A stretch of DNA of 49,895 nt from Chrysochromulina tobinii. Lineage: Eukaryota; Haptophyta; Prymnesiales; Chrysochromulinaceae. The stretch lies in the NCBI GenBank assembly GCA_001275005.1, contig JWZX01003403.1:1-49895 (forward strand), given 5' to 3'. This document shows positions 36,275-45,086 of this stretch, piece after piece. The notes beneath the pieces are model-generated. The model worked only from the letters and a program-made list of their open reading frames with translations, did not search any database and was not told where the DNA came from. A program made the position numbers and the translations under genes. The first letter of the stretch is position 1. Each line of letters starts with the position of its first letter.

Positions 36275-38113
36275 TCACCAGAGGAGCTTCTGCAGATCGG
36301 CGAGCTGCCCGGGACGGCGCGAGTCATTATACTCACGGTTGAGGAGCCCGTACCACTCATCGTCCCACTCCTGTGTCTCGTTCTTCCACCTGTCGCCATT
36401 GTACGGCCAGTACGCGAAGTCAAGCTCATACTCCTTCATGAAGCGGAGCATGTGAGCCCAGTACGTGCCCGCAGCGCCGCGCGTCTTTCTGTCATCATAG
36501 TCGGCGCCCGCGCCAAACTCGCCCAGCCACACGGGCGTGTTGATGCCCGCGTTGACGAGCCACTTGCTCGCCAGCTCATCGTGGAACATCGAGTACTTGC
36601 CCACGCGCAGCGACATGTTGAGGATCACCGCGCCCCCGCCGATGATCACGAGCGCCATCAGCAGCGCGTTGAGCCACATGCAGCAGTGCCACCAGCGCCG
36701 GCGGCGCAGGCGGGGATGCGCCCCAGATTTGCGAGTCGGATTCTCCATTTCCATTCCGTAGTAGCCATCACTCACGAACGCATTGAGTAGCGACGGACCG
36801 CCAGTGCCTCCGACAGAGCCGCCGGATGTCGCGCACGTGAGAGAGACGCCGCCTGGCTGAGAGGCAAGCCAAGCTGCCTCGGCCCGCAGCTCAGCGACGC
36901 GCGGCGCTTGCATGCGGAAGCAGCCCCACAAGGCGATCGCGAGCACGAACAGCACGCCCGCGCCCCAGAACAATCCGATCGCGACCATGCGGAATGCCTC
37001 ACCTTCGACATTGGCGGCAGCGCAGCCCGCGAGCTTGTAGCCGAAGTCCCAAATGTATGTGGCGCAGAGCTCGAGGGCGATGGCACCCACGGTACACCAG
37101 CCACTGAGGGCAAGGCATACGAACGCACCGTCGGTGCGCATCGTCGCCCGGTAAGGCACGCCGCGAGTGCACAGGAGTACGTGCAGCAGCAGCGGCAGCA
37201 GGAAGGCCATAGCGATCACTGTCAGACGCGACACGTCATCCCAGTTAATCCCAAAGTTGTCCTTGAGGAGCTCGTCAAGTTTGTACCACCAGCGCGCAAA
37301 GGAGTAGAAGTGCACCGTGTACACGAGACGACTCGGGTCGGGCAGCTCGGGTGGCGCCGCGTGCAGTCGCCGCAAGTCATACGACGAGCACAGTCCAGAG
37401 ACGACCACAAGCATCTCAGGGGCTACCTCGTGGAGCTCACGAGCAGCTGCCTCGGTGGCGACCTTCCAGTCGGTGCGAATGTCGGATGAGGTGCCCCATG
37501 TGATCGTGCGCGTCGGCGTGTCGTGGATCTCGTTGCGCAGGTCGAACGCAACCACGCGCCGGTCGTGCGCGTACCGGCGAGCGACTGCGCCCACTGAGAG
37601 GAGCCACGTGGTCGCATTGTAGGCGGGGTTGTCCCAGATGCCCTCCTCCGAGTCATGGTCACAGCACCAGCCCGCTGTGCTCGTGTGGTCGTTCAGCAGG
37701 ATGAGCAGCCCCGCGCTCGTGAGCGCGCTGATCGTCTTGTCGAGCAGCTGCATGCCCGACAGCCCGAGGGCCTGTAACTCGGGGTTGGCGGCGAGCGCAA
37801 AGGCGGGCACGGGCGGGTCTTTGTACCACAGGTCGATGGAGATGGGCATGCGCACGCAGTTGAAGCCCCAATCCGCAATGCGCTCGCTCAGCTCCACGAG
37901 TGGCCGCTTGTGCAGGCCGAAGACGGAGTATAGCTCCATGTGCGCCCCGTACCAATTGACGCACCTGAGCTGGACCTTGGTTCCGTTTCGGTCCACGATG
38001 TTGCGGCCAGAGGTGCCGAGCGGCAACCGATCCAACGCAATCAACTTGGAGTTCGCCGCCGCTGCAATGGTCAGCAAAGTCAGCAAAGACAACTTGTCTC
38101 CCTCGTGTTGCAT
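36275..38113 (-). CDS. GH5-type glycoside hydrolase with a four-helix membrane insertion inside the barrel
   Basis: This encodes 612 aa from the ATG at 38113; the frame reaches a GTG at 38119. Residues 1-21 are a signal peptide. The first part of a GH5 (clan A cellulase-like) barrel covers about 35-285: CVNWYGAHME, GFNCVRMPISID, the acid/base motif DLRNE (E195), and VYTVHFYSF (H268, Y270). Four hydrophobic segments follow (about 297-315, 330-354, 376-399, 478-500) with an Arg-rich loop (RLRRRRWW) before the last. The barrel then resumes with the nucleophile motif VWLGEFGAG (E532) and the final strand FAYWPYNGDRW, ending near 612. All catalytic residues of a retaining beta-glycosidase are present. 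Four helices keep both halves on the same, presumably extracellular or luminal, side. Likely substrates are wall beta-glucans; specificity is not determinable here. Confidence 0.88.
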   Translation of the reverse strand: MQHEGDKLSLLTLLTIAAAANSKLIALDRLPLGTSGRNIVDRNGTKVQLRCVNWYGAHMELYSVFGLHKRPLVELSERIADWGFNCVRMPISIDLWYKDPPVPAFALAANPELQALGLSGMQLLDKTISALTSAGLLILLNDHTSTAGWCCDHDSEEGIWDNPAYNATTWLLSVGAVARRYAHDRRVVAFDLRNEIHDTPTRTITWGTSSDIRTDWKVATEAAARELHEVAPEMLVVVSGLCSSYDLRRLHAAPPELPDPSRLVYTVHFYSFARWWYKLDELLKDNFGINWDDVSRLTVIAMAFLLPLLLHVLLCTRGVPYRATMRTDGAFVCLALSGWCTVGAIALELCATYIWDFGYKLAGCAAANVEGEAFRMVAIGLFWGAGVLFVLAIALWGCFRMQAPRVAELRAEAAWLASQPGGVSLTCATSGGSVGGTGGPSLLNAFVSDGYYGMEMENPTRKSGAHPRLRRRRWWHCCMWLNALLMALVIIGGGAVILNMSLRVGKYSMFHDELASKWLVNAGINTPVWLGEFGAGADYDDRKTRGAAGTYWAHMLRFMKEYELDFAYWPYNGDRWKNETQEWDDEWYGLLNREYNDSRRPGQLADLQKLLW

Positions 38114-38316
38114 TTCCACTTGTTCCAGACTCGTTCCAAATTAGGTTAGTTTGTTAAGTAGCCAGCGTTTCAAGCGCTTTCTACCTGTGAAGAGCCTTCT
38201 GCGTTCCTGTTAGTTCTTCAATGCATGCAATTTTACAGTTATCGACCGAATCTATTTGCCTGAGTTTTGCAAATCGTCGACTTGGAGTCGTAGCGTAGAG
38301 CTTCCGACTTGTGTGT

Positions 38317-38698
38317 ATGCCAGACGACGACGACGACGACTGGGAGCTGTCCGCCGTCAAGCGTGTATCGGCGATCGGCAATGCCGTGCTCGCCGCTGGC
38401 CGCGCGGCAGATGCGCGTGTCGAGGATTTGCAGCGCAAGGAGCTCGAGAGCAGTGGCGCTGGCTCCGCTCCAGAGGGTCACAGGTCTGTGACCACCACCG
38501 CACTGGATGACGACGACGCTTGGGACCACCGCCGGGTACTAGCACCGGCTAGGGCGGTCTCTATGCCACCCGCGCCCACCATGGCCCTCATGGTGCTCGA
38601 TGGCAGCAGCGATGGCCTCGAGGCTTTTGAGACCTCTCTGCGTGCCAACTCGCAGTGTATCCCCAGCCGCGGCGACGCCGACAATTTCAGCGACCTCG

Positions 38699-38729
<31 letters not shown>

Positions 38730-38747
38730 TGGTGAGGAGGGCGAGAG

Positions 38748-38820
<73 letters not shown>

Positions 38821-39981
38821 CTCAAACAAGCTGCCTCGCAGCAGCAGACGAAGCGGCGTGGCCAGCAACCAGCATCAGGCAAGAGCGACAGCTCCGGCGG
38901 CACTCGAGACGGCATGGGGGCTTCGCGATTCCACACGGCCGCGGCCGCCGAGGCCGAGGCCGATCAGTGGGCCACTGCACTCGCTGGTGGCATCGAGCTC
39001 AACGGGCGCGGCGTCCGCTCTCACTTTTCGACGAGCGAGGTGCGCGCGGCGGTGGCCGAGGCGGTGGCGGAGGCGGAGGCGCGCGCAAGGGTGCAGCAGC
39101 GGCGCGCAGTGGAGCGCGCAGTGGACGCGGCGGCGGAGCAGCTCAAGCAGGAGCTCGAGGCGCAGGCCGAGGAACTTGAGATGGAGCATGAGCGTCGCCT
39201 TCTCGAGGCCATGAGCGAGTCTGGCATGCTGAGTGGCCTGCTGCCCCCAAGAAAGAAGACCACCGACAGCGCCGCCGCCACCGCCTCGTCCACCAAGGGC
39301 GGTACCCGCGGGGGGCATTCGGCGAGGCGGGAGGTCAGACGGGCTGCCAAGCCGAGGGAAGGCAGCGTGTCGCCAACACTGAGCGACACGATGAGCGACG
39401 CGATGAGCAACGCGCCGCTCGCGTTTCTGGGCGCGGCCAAGGGCATGCCCTTATTAGGGATGTCCACACGCCGAGGAGGCAGCGACGTTGAAAACGAGGA
39501 GGAGGAGGACGAGGAGGACGCGGAGGACGAGCCAGACAGCGAGGAGGACGAGCCAGACAGCGAGGAGGAGGAGGAGGAGGAGGAGAGCGAGGAGGAGAAG
39601 GGCGAAGAAGAAGGCGAGCAGGCGGCGTACCACGCCACGGCAGCGCCCGAGGCAGAAGACGACGCCTTGACCGCCCTGCTCACTGGCTCCTTTGAGACCT
39701 CTCTCGAGCTGCTGCGCGGTGCGCCAGCTCGATGGGCCACCGAGCGTGTCGCTCTGATGCGCGCGCTGGCCGAGGTCCAGGACAAGTATGAGGCCTCAGA
39801 GGCGCGTGCGGCGGAGGCGGGGCGGCTTGCGAGCCAGGTGGAAATGAGAGCGCGCGCGCCTCATCAAGTGTCCATGGTGCCGTACATCATGGGCGGCGCG
39901 ATGGGCGATGGCGACGATGGCGATGGCGACGATGGCGATGGCGACGATGGCGATGGCGACGGACCTTCGGCCAGCGCGGCT

Positions 39982-40013
<32 letters not shown>

Positions 40014-40027
40014 CTCCGCCTCCGCCT

Positions 40028-40058
<31 letters not shown>

Positions 40059-40950
40059 TTTCCCTGTCGGCGCCGAGTCGCTGGTGGCGGCGGCGCAGTC
40101 GGCATCGGATCGATGGGCGCGTGAGCTACGAGAGGAGGCGGAGGCGGCACGGCGAGGAGCCGACGGCGAGCTCACAACTGCGACGGCTCCAGTGCTGAGG
40201 GACGAAGGCGACGGCGCCAGCTGGCTCGCGGAAGCACAGCAGCCGTTGGAGGCGGCGTCGCAGCGCTTCGCTGCCGCCCGTCGACTGCTGAGCCCTTCGG
40301 AGCTCGCCACGGCGCTCGAGAGGAGCCACGCGGCGATGGCCTCGCTCGCCACGGCGCCGGCAGACTTGCAAGCGGTCGCCGAGGTGCAGCGGCGCTGCCT
40401 GGTGAGGCTCCCCATGCTTCTGCCCAAGCCGGAGCTCAAGCCTGTGCGCGAGGCGATGATGATCGAGCTCGATCACGCCACCACAAAGACAGAGGCGATC
40501 TCACTGACCGTCCGTGAGGTGTTGCGGGCGGCGGCGCTGCTGCTGCCGGATGGAAGCTCGCTGCCATGGCTGCCATCGACCGAGCCCAAGGCGAGCGCGC
40601 TGCTGCCAAAGGCACCCAAGGCGAAAGGCATCTCTACGAAGGCGGAAGGGCCCAATGCAGGGTCTACGACGCGCCCCTTTACGACGCCCTCGAAGACGCC
40701 CAAGGCGAAGGGCACGCTCCAGAGCGCGGAGGACAGCACTGGGAGGGTTGCACTGCACGCACAGCCGGCGGCGGAGACGGAGGGGAAGGGGGAGGAGGAG
40801 GCGGACGAGCAGCCCGCGCTCGCAACGACGCCCGCGTCTGCGCCGCCAAAGGCGATGTCGATCTACGAGCGCATGCAGCGGGCGGCGGCTGCGCCCGCGC
40901 TTGCGCCACCCGCGCCCACGCCGCCTCTCGCAGATGAGCAGGAGATCTGA
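38317..40950 (+). CDS. Very acidic, low-complexity, coiled-coil protein (877 aa)
   Basis: The first ATG is 38317 (MPDDDDDDWEL). The protein contains Glu-Asp runs from a GAGGAC repeat (38701-38730 and 38751-38820), a second Glu-rich block (39500-39610), a GDGDD run from a 15-bp repeat (39904-39961) and an Ala/Ser run from GCC/TCC repeats (39971-40060). Between them are Ala/Arg/Glu helical stretches likely to form coiled coils (39040-39200 and 39700-39840). The last 300 residues are Ala/Pro/Lys-rich and end in MSIYERMQRAAAA followed by Pro-Ala repeats. I do not recognise a family. Acidic runs of this kind occur in histone chaperones, nucleolar proteins and calcium-binding biomineralisation proteins; none is proven here. 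The frame stays open for 877 codons. Confidence 0.55.
38701..38820 (+). repeat. GAGGAC hexanucleotide tract
   Basis: Two pure blocks of GAGGAC separated by about 20 bp. They encode alternating Glu-Asp. They are in frame and likely length-polymorphic. Confidence 0.9.
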
Positions 40951-41436
40951 TGAGATCTTGTGATGATGTGTGATGGATCTTATTTGTGAGGATGAACAGA
41001 AGGCTAGGCTCTTTACAAGAGCGTAGTAACTGTGCGGAATATGTTGGGATGTTGGCTTGTTGGGGGGCACTTGGGAGAGGAGGCTGAATCTTGTCGTGTA
41101 CAACATGTACAAGTACGAGTACCGATTCAAAGACGCCGGGGGGACCACGCCGGGACAACAACGGGGGGGGACAGTGGTGTGTCCAGTGTCGGTCGCGCGC
41201 GCGCTCTGCTCGAGCTTGTATTGCCGCACTTTACAGCCCCGCAGGGCCAAACGGCCAGTCACAACTCGAGACCCGGGTCATCACATGGGTCAAGAGTAAG
41301 TCCAGACTCTTTCCGGTGTTTTCGAACCGCACCTCCTGCGTATGCGCGAAACTGATCTGGTTGCCTCGCCATATCTACCACCGATTCTGTGGTCCTGTAA
41401 CGATGTGTTGCGTTGTCGTAGACGACCCCGTCGGTC
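40951..41436. other. Intergenic region
   Basis: About 0.5 kb after the acidic-protein stop. It contains G-rich patches but no gene I can support. Downstream of it lies one copy of a diverged repeat found again at 44897. Confidence 0.4.
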
Positions 41437-41529
41437 ACACCTCCGTCCATAGCGATAGAGGCCCCCGTGCTGGAGGGTCCGGAGAGTGTGCGCGTTTGTG
41501 TTTCACAGCAGCAGCGGCACTGATCGTAA
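41437..41529 (+). repeat. Diverged upstream repeat, copy A
   Basis: About 93 bp alignable with 44897-45005. Both begin with identical ACACCTCCGTCCATAGC and share GGCCC-CGTGCT, GGAG-GT, CGCGTT-GTGTT and CAGCAGCAG before a final CGTAA. Copy A ends 94 bp before an ATG at 41623. Confidence 0.55.
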
Positions 41530-41668
41530 ACCACGTCTTTTCACGCGTGGTTCACGGTTACCGGTAGTTCACGGCCGGTTCACGGCATGTTCCCGCCCTG
41601 AAGTCGGAGAGGAACTCCCTCAATGGAGTCGGTCGCGCGCGTGCGAGAAGAGGTGACAGCGGCCCCCG

Positions 41669-42373
41669 ATGCTAACGACAACAATAAGCGGCAGAGGGTG
41701 GTCACCGAAGCCGCTGCGTCCAGGACCGAGTCGAAATTCACAAACGGAAGCAAAGGACTGGCCGCAAGTTACGAAGGCCCTCGACTTCTGGGCTACTTCG
41801 TCTAGGGCCTGGAAAGGCAGAGATGGCCTGCTGCGATGGCCAGATGAGCTACGCGAGAAAAAGATCACGAGCATCATGGACATCGAGTCATGCTCACGTG
41901 AGCACGCTGAGCTTCTGATCCTGCGGCATACACGTGAAGTGGCTGAAAAGCAATCCGCAGAGGATGCCAAAGCAAAGGCTGCGATGGCAGCACGGCCACA
42001 CCCGAGTGGCACTGTCTGGGCGATTTTGGAGAGCCCATATTGCAAATATCACGATAGTCACGATATTTGCAATAAACCGAAGCTACACTCCGTGCATCTG
42101 AGTGAGGAGGACGCGACGCGCCGTGCAAAGCTCTACTGGACGCATGATACATGTGACGTGGACGGCCTCATGTTGCTGTCCAAGTCTGATGAGCCATACC
42201 TGGCCAACGCATGCGTCGAGGGCGGTTCGGGAGTCATGGCAATCTCGGTGGTGCACGTTCCGATCTGCAAGTTGAAAGGCAGCTTTCTCAAGGAGGCACT
42301 TCTTCAGCGCGGTGCGAGTGCCAACGGCAAGGTGCCGGAGCTTCGAGCGCGTCTCACCGAGCTTGTCGGCTGA
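41669..42373 (+). CDS. SAP-motif protein, probable nucleic-acid binder (N-terminus uncertain)
   Basis: This encodes 234 aa from the ATG at 41669. The C-terminal residues 203-234 (FLKEALLQRGASANGKVPELRARLTELV) match a SAP motif, a helix-extended loop-helix DNA-binding unit common in chromatin and RNA-processing proteins. The middle is Ala/Lys/Glu-rich. An overlapping frame from the ATG at 41623 encodes 60 residues with an NLS-like NNKRQR and looks more native than the first 50 residues of this frame. A short splice at about 41770-41820 or a frameshift could fuse the two, so the true N-terminus is open. A perfect 13-bp hairpin lies inside the coding region (42038-42074). Confidence 0.6.
   Translation: MLTTTISGRGWSPKPLRPGPSRNSQTEAKDWPQVTKALDFWATSSRAWKGRDGLLRWPDELREKKITSIMDIESCSREHAELLILRHTREVAEKQSAEDAKAKAAMAARPHPSGTVWAILESPYCKYHDSHDICNKPKLHSVHLSEEDATRRAKLYWTHDTCDVDGLMLLSKSDEPYLANACVEGGSGVMAISVVHVPICKLKGSFLKEALLQRGASANGKVPELRARLTELVG
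42038..42074. repeat. Perfect 13-bp inverted repeat within a coding region
   Basis: Arms TATTGCAAATATC and GATATTTGCAATA with an 11-nt loop. It is strikingly AT-rich against the GC-rich surroundings. In frame it encodes YCKYHDSHDICNK. Its length (37 nt) is not a multiple of three. Confidence 0.85.
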
Positions 42374-42581
42374 GTGCGGGCGTGAGACGCCGCCGCGTCT
42401 TCCATCGCGTGCGCCGCCACCGCTGCTTTCCTCGCAGCCGATGAAGTGCAGCCTACTCGGCCGTGACCGGGCTCAAGCCCGCTAGACGGTCTCTAGTATG
42501 TAATGTGTTTTGTGTCAGTGTGTGCGCCCCCTTGTGTGTGGCCCTGGCCCCGGCTTGTGACCCCCGGTCGCAGTGGCATCA
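42374..42581. other. Intergenic region before the foldback element
   Basis: About 200 bp with no gene. It is GT/GC-rich. Confidence 0.4.
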
Positions 42582-42971
42582 CGCCCCGATTTCCTAATCG
42601 GGCGCGCGTTCGCTTCCCTTGAGGAATATGACTGATCACTTCCCGCAAGCGCGCGCTTCGATTCTCCTCTTCTTTCATCACATCTCGTCACGCTCACTTT
42701 GGCGTTTGGGCGTGAGTGGGGGTTGCTCGCCGCGGAAAAGAGTGACTACTTGAGTATAACTTGAGTAGTAGTGAGTAACCTTAGACGTCGCACGCGGATA
42801 ACACGCGGAGTGCGCAGAGAGTCAGAGTGTTCTAGACAAACAGCCCCCGACTCACGCCTGGAAAACACCATGGAAAACACGCGCTTGCGGGATGCGGGAA
42901 GTGCATGGGGAAGTCGAAGTGATCGCGATGTTCCTCAGAAGAAGTTCGCGCCCGATTAGGCAATCGGGGCG
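42582..42971. mobile_element. 390-bp foldback (long inverted repeat) element, MITE-like
   Basis: The outermost 25 bp at each end are inverted copies with one mismatch and a 1-base difference further in. Each end carries its own small palindrome (CCCCGATT, CCT, AATCGGG). The inverted similarity continues inward in diverged form: GAGGAATAT/GAGGAACAT, GATCACTTC, TTCCCGCAAGCGCG, and near the middle GGCGTGAGTG/GGCGTGAGTC, so each arm is about 160 bp. The centre contains repeated ACTTGAGTA. There is no coding capacity and no clear target-site duplication. Alternatives are a structured non-coding RNA or hairpin precursor. Confidence 0.55.
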
Positions 42972-43295
42972 CCGCGGTGCCTCGCTCCGGGGGCCATAAA
43001 GGGGCTAGGGCCACACTCAGGGGGCACACACTAACACGTGACGGTAAGGACCGTCCAGCGGGCAAGGGCCCGGTCACGGCCGAGCGGGCCGTATTTCAAC
43101 TTTTCAAGCCGTATTCGATTCGCCTGGGCTTGAGAAGCCTTGTTAAGCATTTCCTTCGGACGCTCGCTAGTTGCAGCTCCTTGCGCATTCTGATTGCGAT
43201 GACTAAGGTTCTCAAGTTGTCGGTATTTTCACAGCCGCTGGTTAATTTCACAGCAATTCGAAACCCGCGGGTCACGCACGATTCACGTTCACGAC
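42972..43295. other. Upstream region of the synthase gene
   Basis: 324 bp between the foldback element and the synthase ATG. Two acceptor-like TTTCACAG sites at about 43228-43254 leave room for a spliced upstream exon that could encode a targeting presequence. No such exon is proven. Confidence 0.35.
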
Positions 43296-44746
43296 ATGCG
43301 CTTCGGCGAGCGCATCGTCGTCACGGGCGTGGGCATCGTCTCGCCGTTGGGCGTGGGAGTTCGCACGGTTTGGCCTCGGCTGCTCGCCGGCGGCTGCGGC
43401 GTGAAGCGGCTAGAGTCGCTGCGCGGGCAGACATCCGAGGTCGCCGCTCCAGTGCCGCGTGGCAGCGAGGACGGCGAGTTCGATCCCGCGCGCTGCCGGC
43501 TGATGGCGCCGGGCGACGCGCAGACGATCGCGCCGTTTGCGCAATTCGCGCTCGCGGCTGCGGCCGAGGCGCTCGACTCGGCCCGCTGGGCGCCGGCCAC
43601 CGACGCGGAGCGCGAGCGCACCGGCGTCGCCATTGGCTCGGGCATCGGGTCACTGGCGGACATTGTCGACGCGTCCGACACGATGCGCGAGCGCGGGCCG
43701 CGGCGCGTGTCGGCGTATTTTGTGCCGCGCATGCTGGTCAACATGGCTGCTGGCCACGTGAGTATCCGCGCGGGGCTCCGCGGCCCGTTGAGCTGCCCGG
43801 CGACGGCATGCGCCACCGGCGCCTCTGCGGTGAGCGACGCGGCTCTCTTGTTGATGTCTGGCGCGGCGGACGTGATGCTGGCGGGCGGCGCCGAGGCGTG
43901 CATCGAGCCGCTCGCCATCGCCGGCTTTGGCAAGCTGCGCGCCGTCAGCACCGCGTACAACGCCTCCCCCGAGCGCGCCTCGCGTCCCTTCGACGCTGGT
44001 CGCGACGGGTTCGTCATGGGCGAAGGGGCGGCGGTGCTCGTGCTCGAGACCGAGGGACACGCGCGCCGTCGCGGCGCGACCGTGCTCGCCGAGCTGTGCG
44101 GCTTCGGGCTCAGCGCGGACGCTCACCACATCACCGCGCCACCCGACAACGGAGCAGGGGCCCTCCGGACGATGCGCACGGCTCTCCGTATGGCGGAGGC
44201 ATGCGGGCACCCGTTTGTGGACTATGTGAACGCGCACGCGACCTCGACGCCGCAGGGCGACGCGGCCGAGCTCCGGGCCATCAGTGCCCTTGCGGCCGAC
44301 CGTCCCGCGGGCTCGCTCCCCCTCCTCGTATCCGCCACCAAGGGCGCCACGGGCCATTTGCTTGGGGGGGCAGGGGCGCTCGAGGCGGCGTTCACCGTGC
44401 TTGCTCTCCATCATCAGGTGCTCCTCACCCTGATGACCTCTGATTGCCTCCCTCATCAGGTGCTCCTCACCCTGATGACCTCGGATTGCCTCCATCATCA
44501 GGTGCTCTCGCCCTGATGACCTCTGATTGCCTCCCTCATCAGGTGCTCCCCCCCACCATCAACCTCGAGAAACCCGAACCGGCCGACTTGCCCGGCATCG
44601 CCCACGTGACCGTCGGCGGCGCGCCGGCGGATGGGCGCCCGTTGCGCGCGGCGCTGTCCAACAGCTTTGGCTTTGGAGGCGTGAACGTGAGCCTGTGTTT
44701 TGCGAGATGGGCACCTGCAGGCGCCCCCGTGACGCAGGACGAGTAA
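43296..44746 (+). CDS. OXSM: 3-oxoacyl-ACP synthase, mitochondrial OXSM/CEM1 type, with repetitive intron
   Basis: Exons 43296-44417 and 44543-44746 encode 441 aa, normal for a KASII-type condensing enzyme. It elongates acyl-ACP with malonyl-ACP in fatty-acid synthesis. The catalytic Cys172 lies in TACATG, His314 in NAHATSTPQGD, and Lys349 and His353 in TKGATGHLLG; NSFGFGG is near the C-terminus. The run RDGFVMGEGAAVLVLE and the N-terminal VVVTGxGxVSPLG pattern fit the mitochondrial subfamily. After splicing, LALHHQ joins VLPPTINLEKPEP exactly as the family requires. The unspliced frame instead ends at a stop near 44514. No presequence is encoded from the ATG, so the organelle is inferred from the subfamily. 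Confidence 0.92.
44418..44542 (+). other. Synthase intron made of three tandem ~42-nt splice-competent units
   Basis: Units at 44418-44459 (42 nt), 44460-44501 (42 nt) and 44502-44542 (41 nt) are near identical. Each starts GTGCTC, contains CTGATGAC and CTGATTGC (branch-like), and ends in TCATCAG. Exon 1 ends in CATCAG and exon 2 starts GTGCTC, so every unit boundary is a possible donor and acceptor. Units 1 and 2 read through in frame without stops; unit 3 shifts frame. Confidence 0.85.
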
Positions 44747-45086
44747 TAACACGTCGCGCACGGTTGTTGCTCGGCTGACAAACACGACGATCGCGCGCCC
44801 ACTAGGAAATCAGGGAAATCAACTTTGCGCGCTGGCGTCAGGCGTGGTACAATGCATGATATGGTACATTGATAAGACCGTGAAGCGGTGATCGCGACAC
44901 CTCCGTCCATAGCCTATGATACCGCATCCGCCCTCTGATACTCTGGCCCTCGTGCTTGGGGGTTCGGAGCGTCTTCGCGTTGTGTTGAACAGCAGCAGAC
45001 CGTAATGAATTTTTTGCATCTTCAATTCGCATCGGCGATCTCCCCTTTTCCAAGTACTGTCTCGGAAGCGCGGTGTTCATCCGCTC
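44747..45086. other. Intergenic region with repeat copy B
   Basis: 340 bp between two + strand genes. It contains the diverged repeat copy B (44897-45005), which ends 81 bp before the START-like ATG. Otherwise it is AT-rich near 45000-45020. Confidence 0.5.
44897..45005 (+). repeat. Diverged upstream repeat, copy B
   Basis: Alignable with 41437-41529, same orientation, starting with the identical 17-mer ACACCTCCGTCCATAGC and ending CAGCAGCAGACCGTAA. It ends 81 bp before the ATG at 45087. Confidence 0.55.

Noticed and set aside
42977-44443. 488-codon + strand frame overlapping the synthase
   Set aside because: Different frame from the condensing-enzyme motifs, without a family signature and Arg/Ala/His-rich; a shadow.
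44400-44545. CRISPR-like repeat array
   Set aside because: The units abut directly with no spacers, and they are explained by tandem duplication of an intron in a eukaryotic gene.
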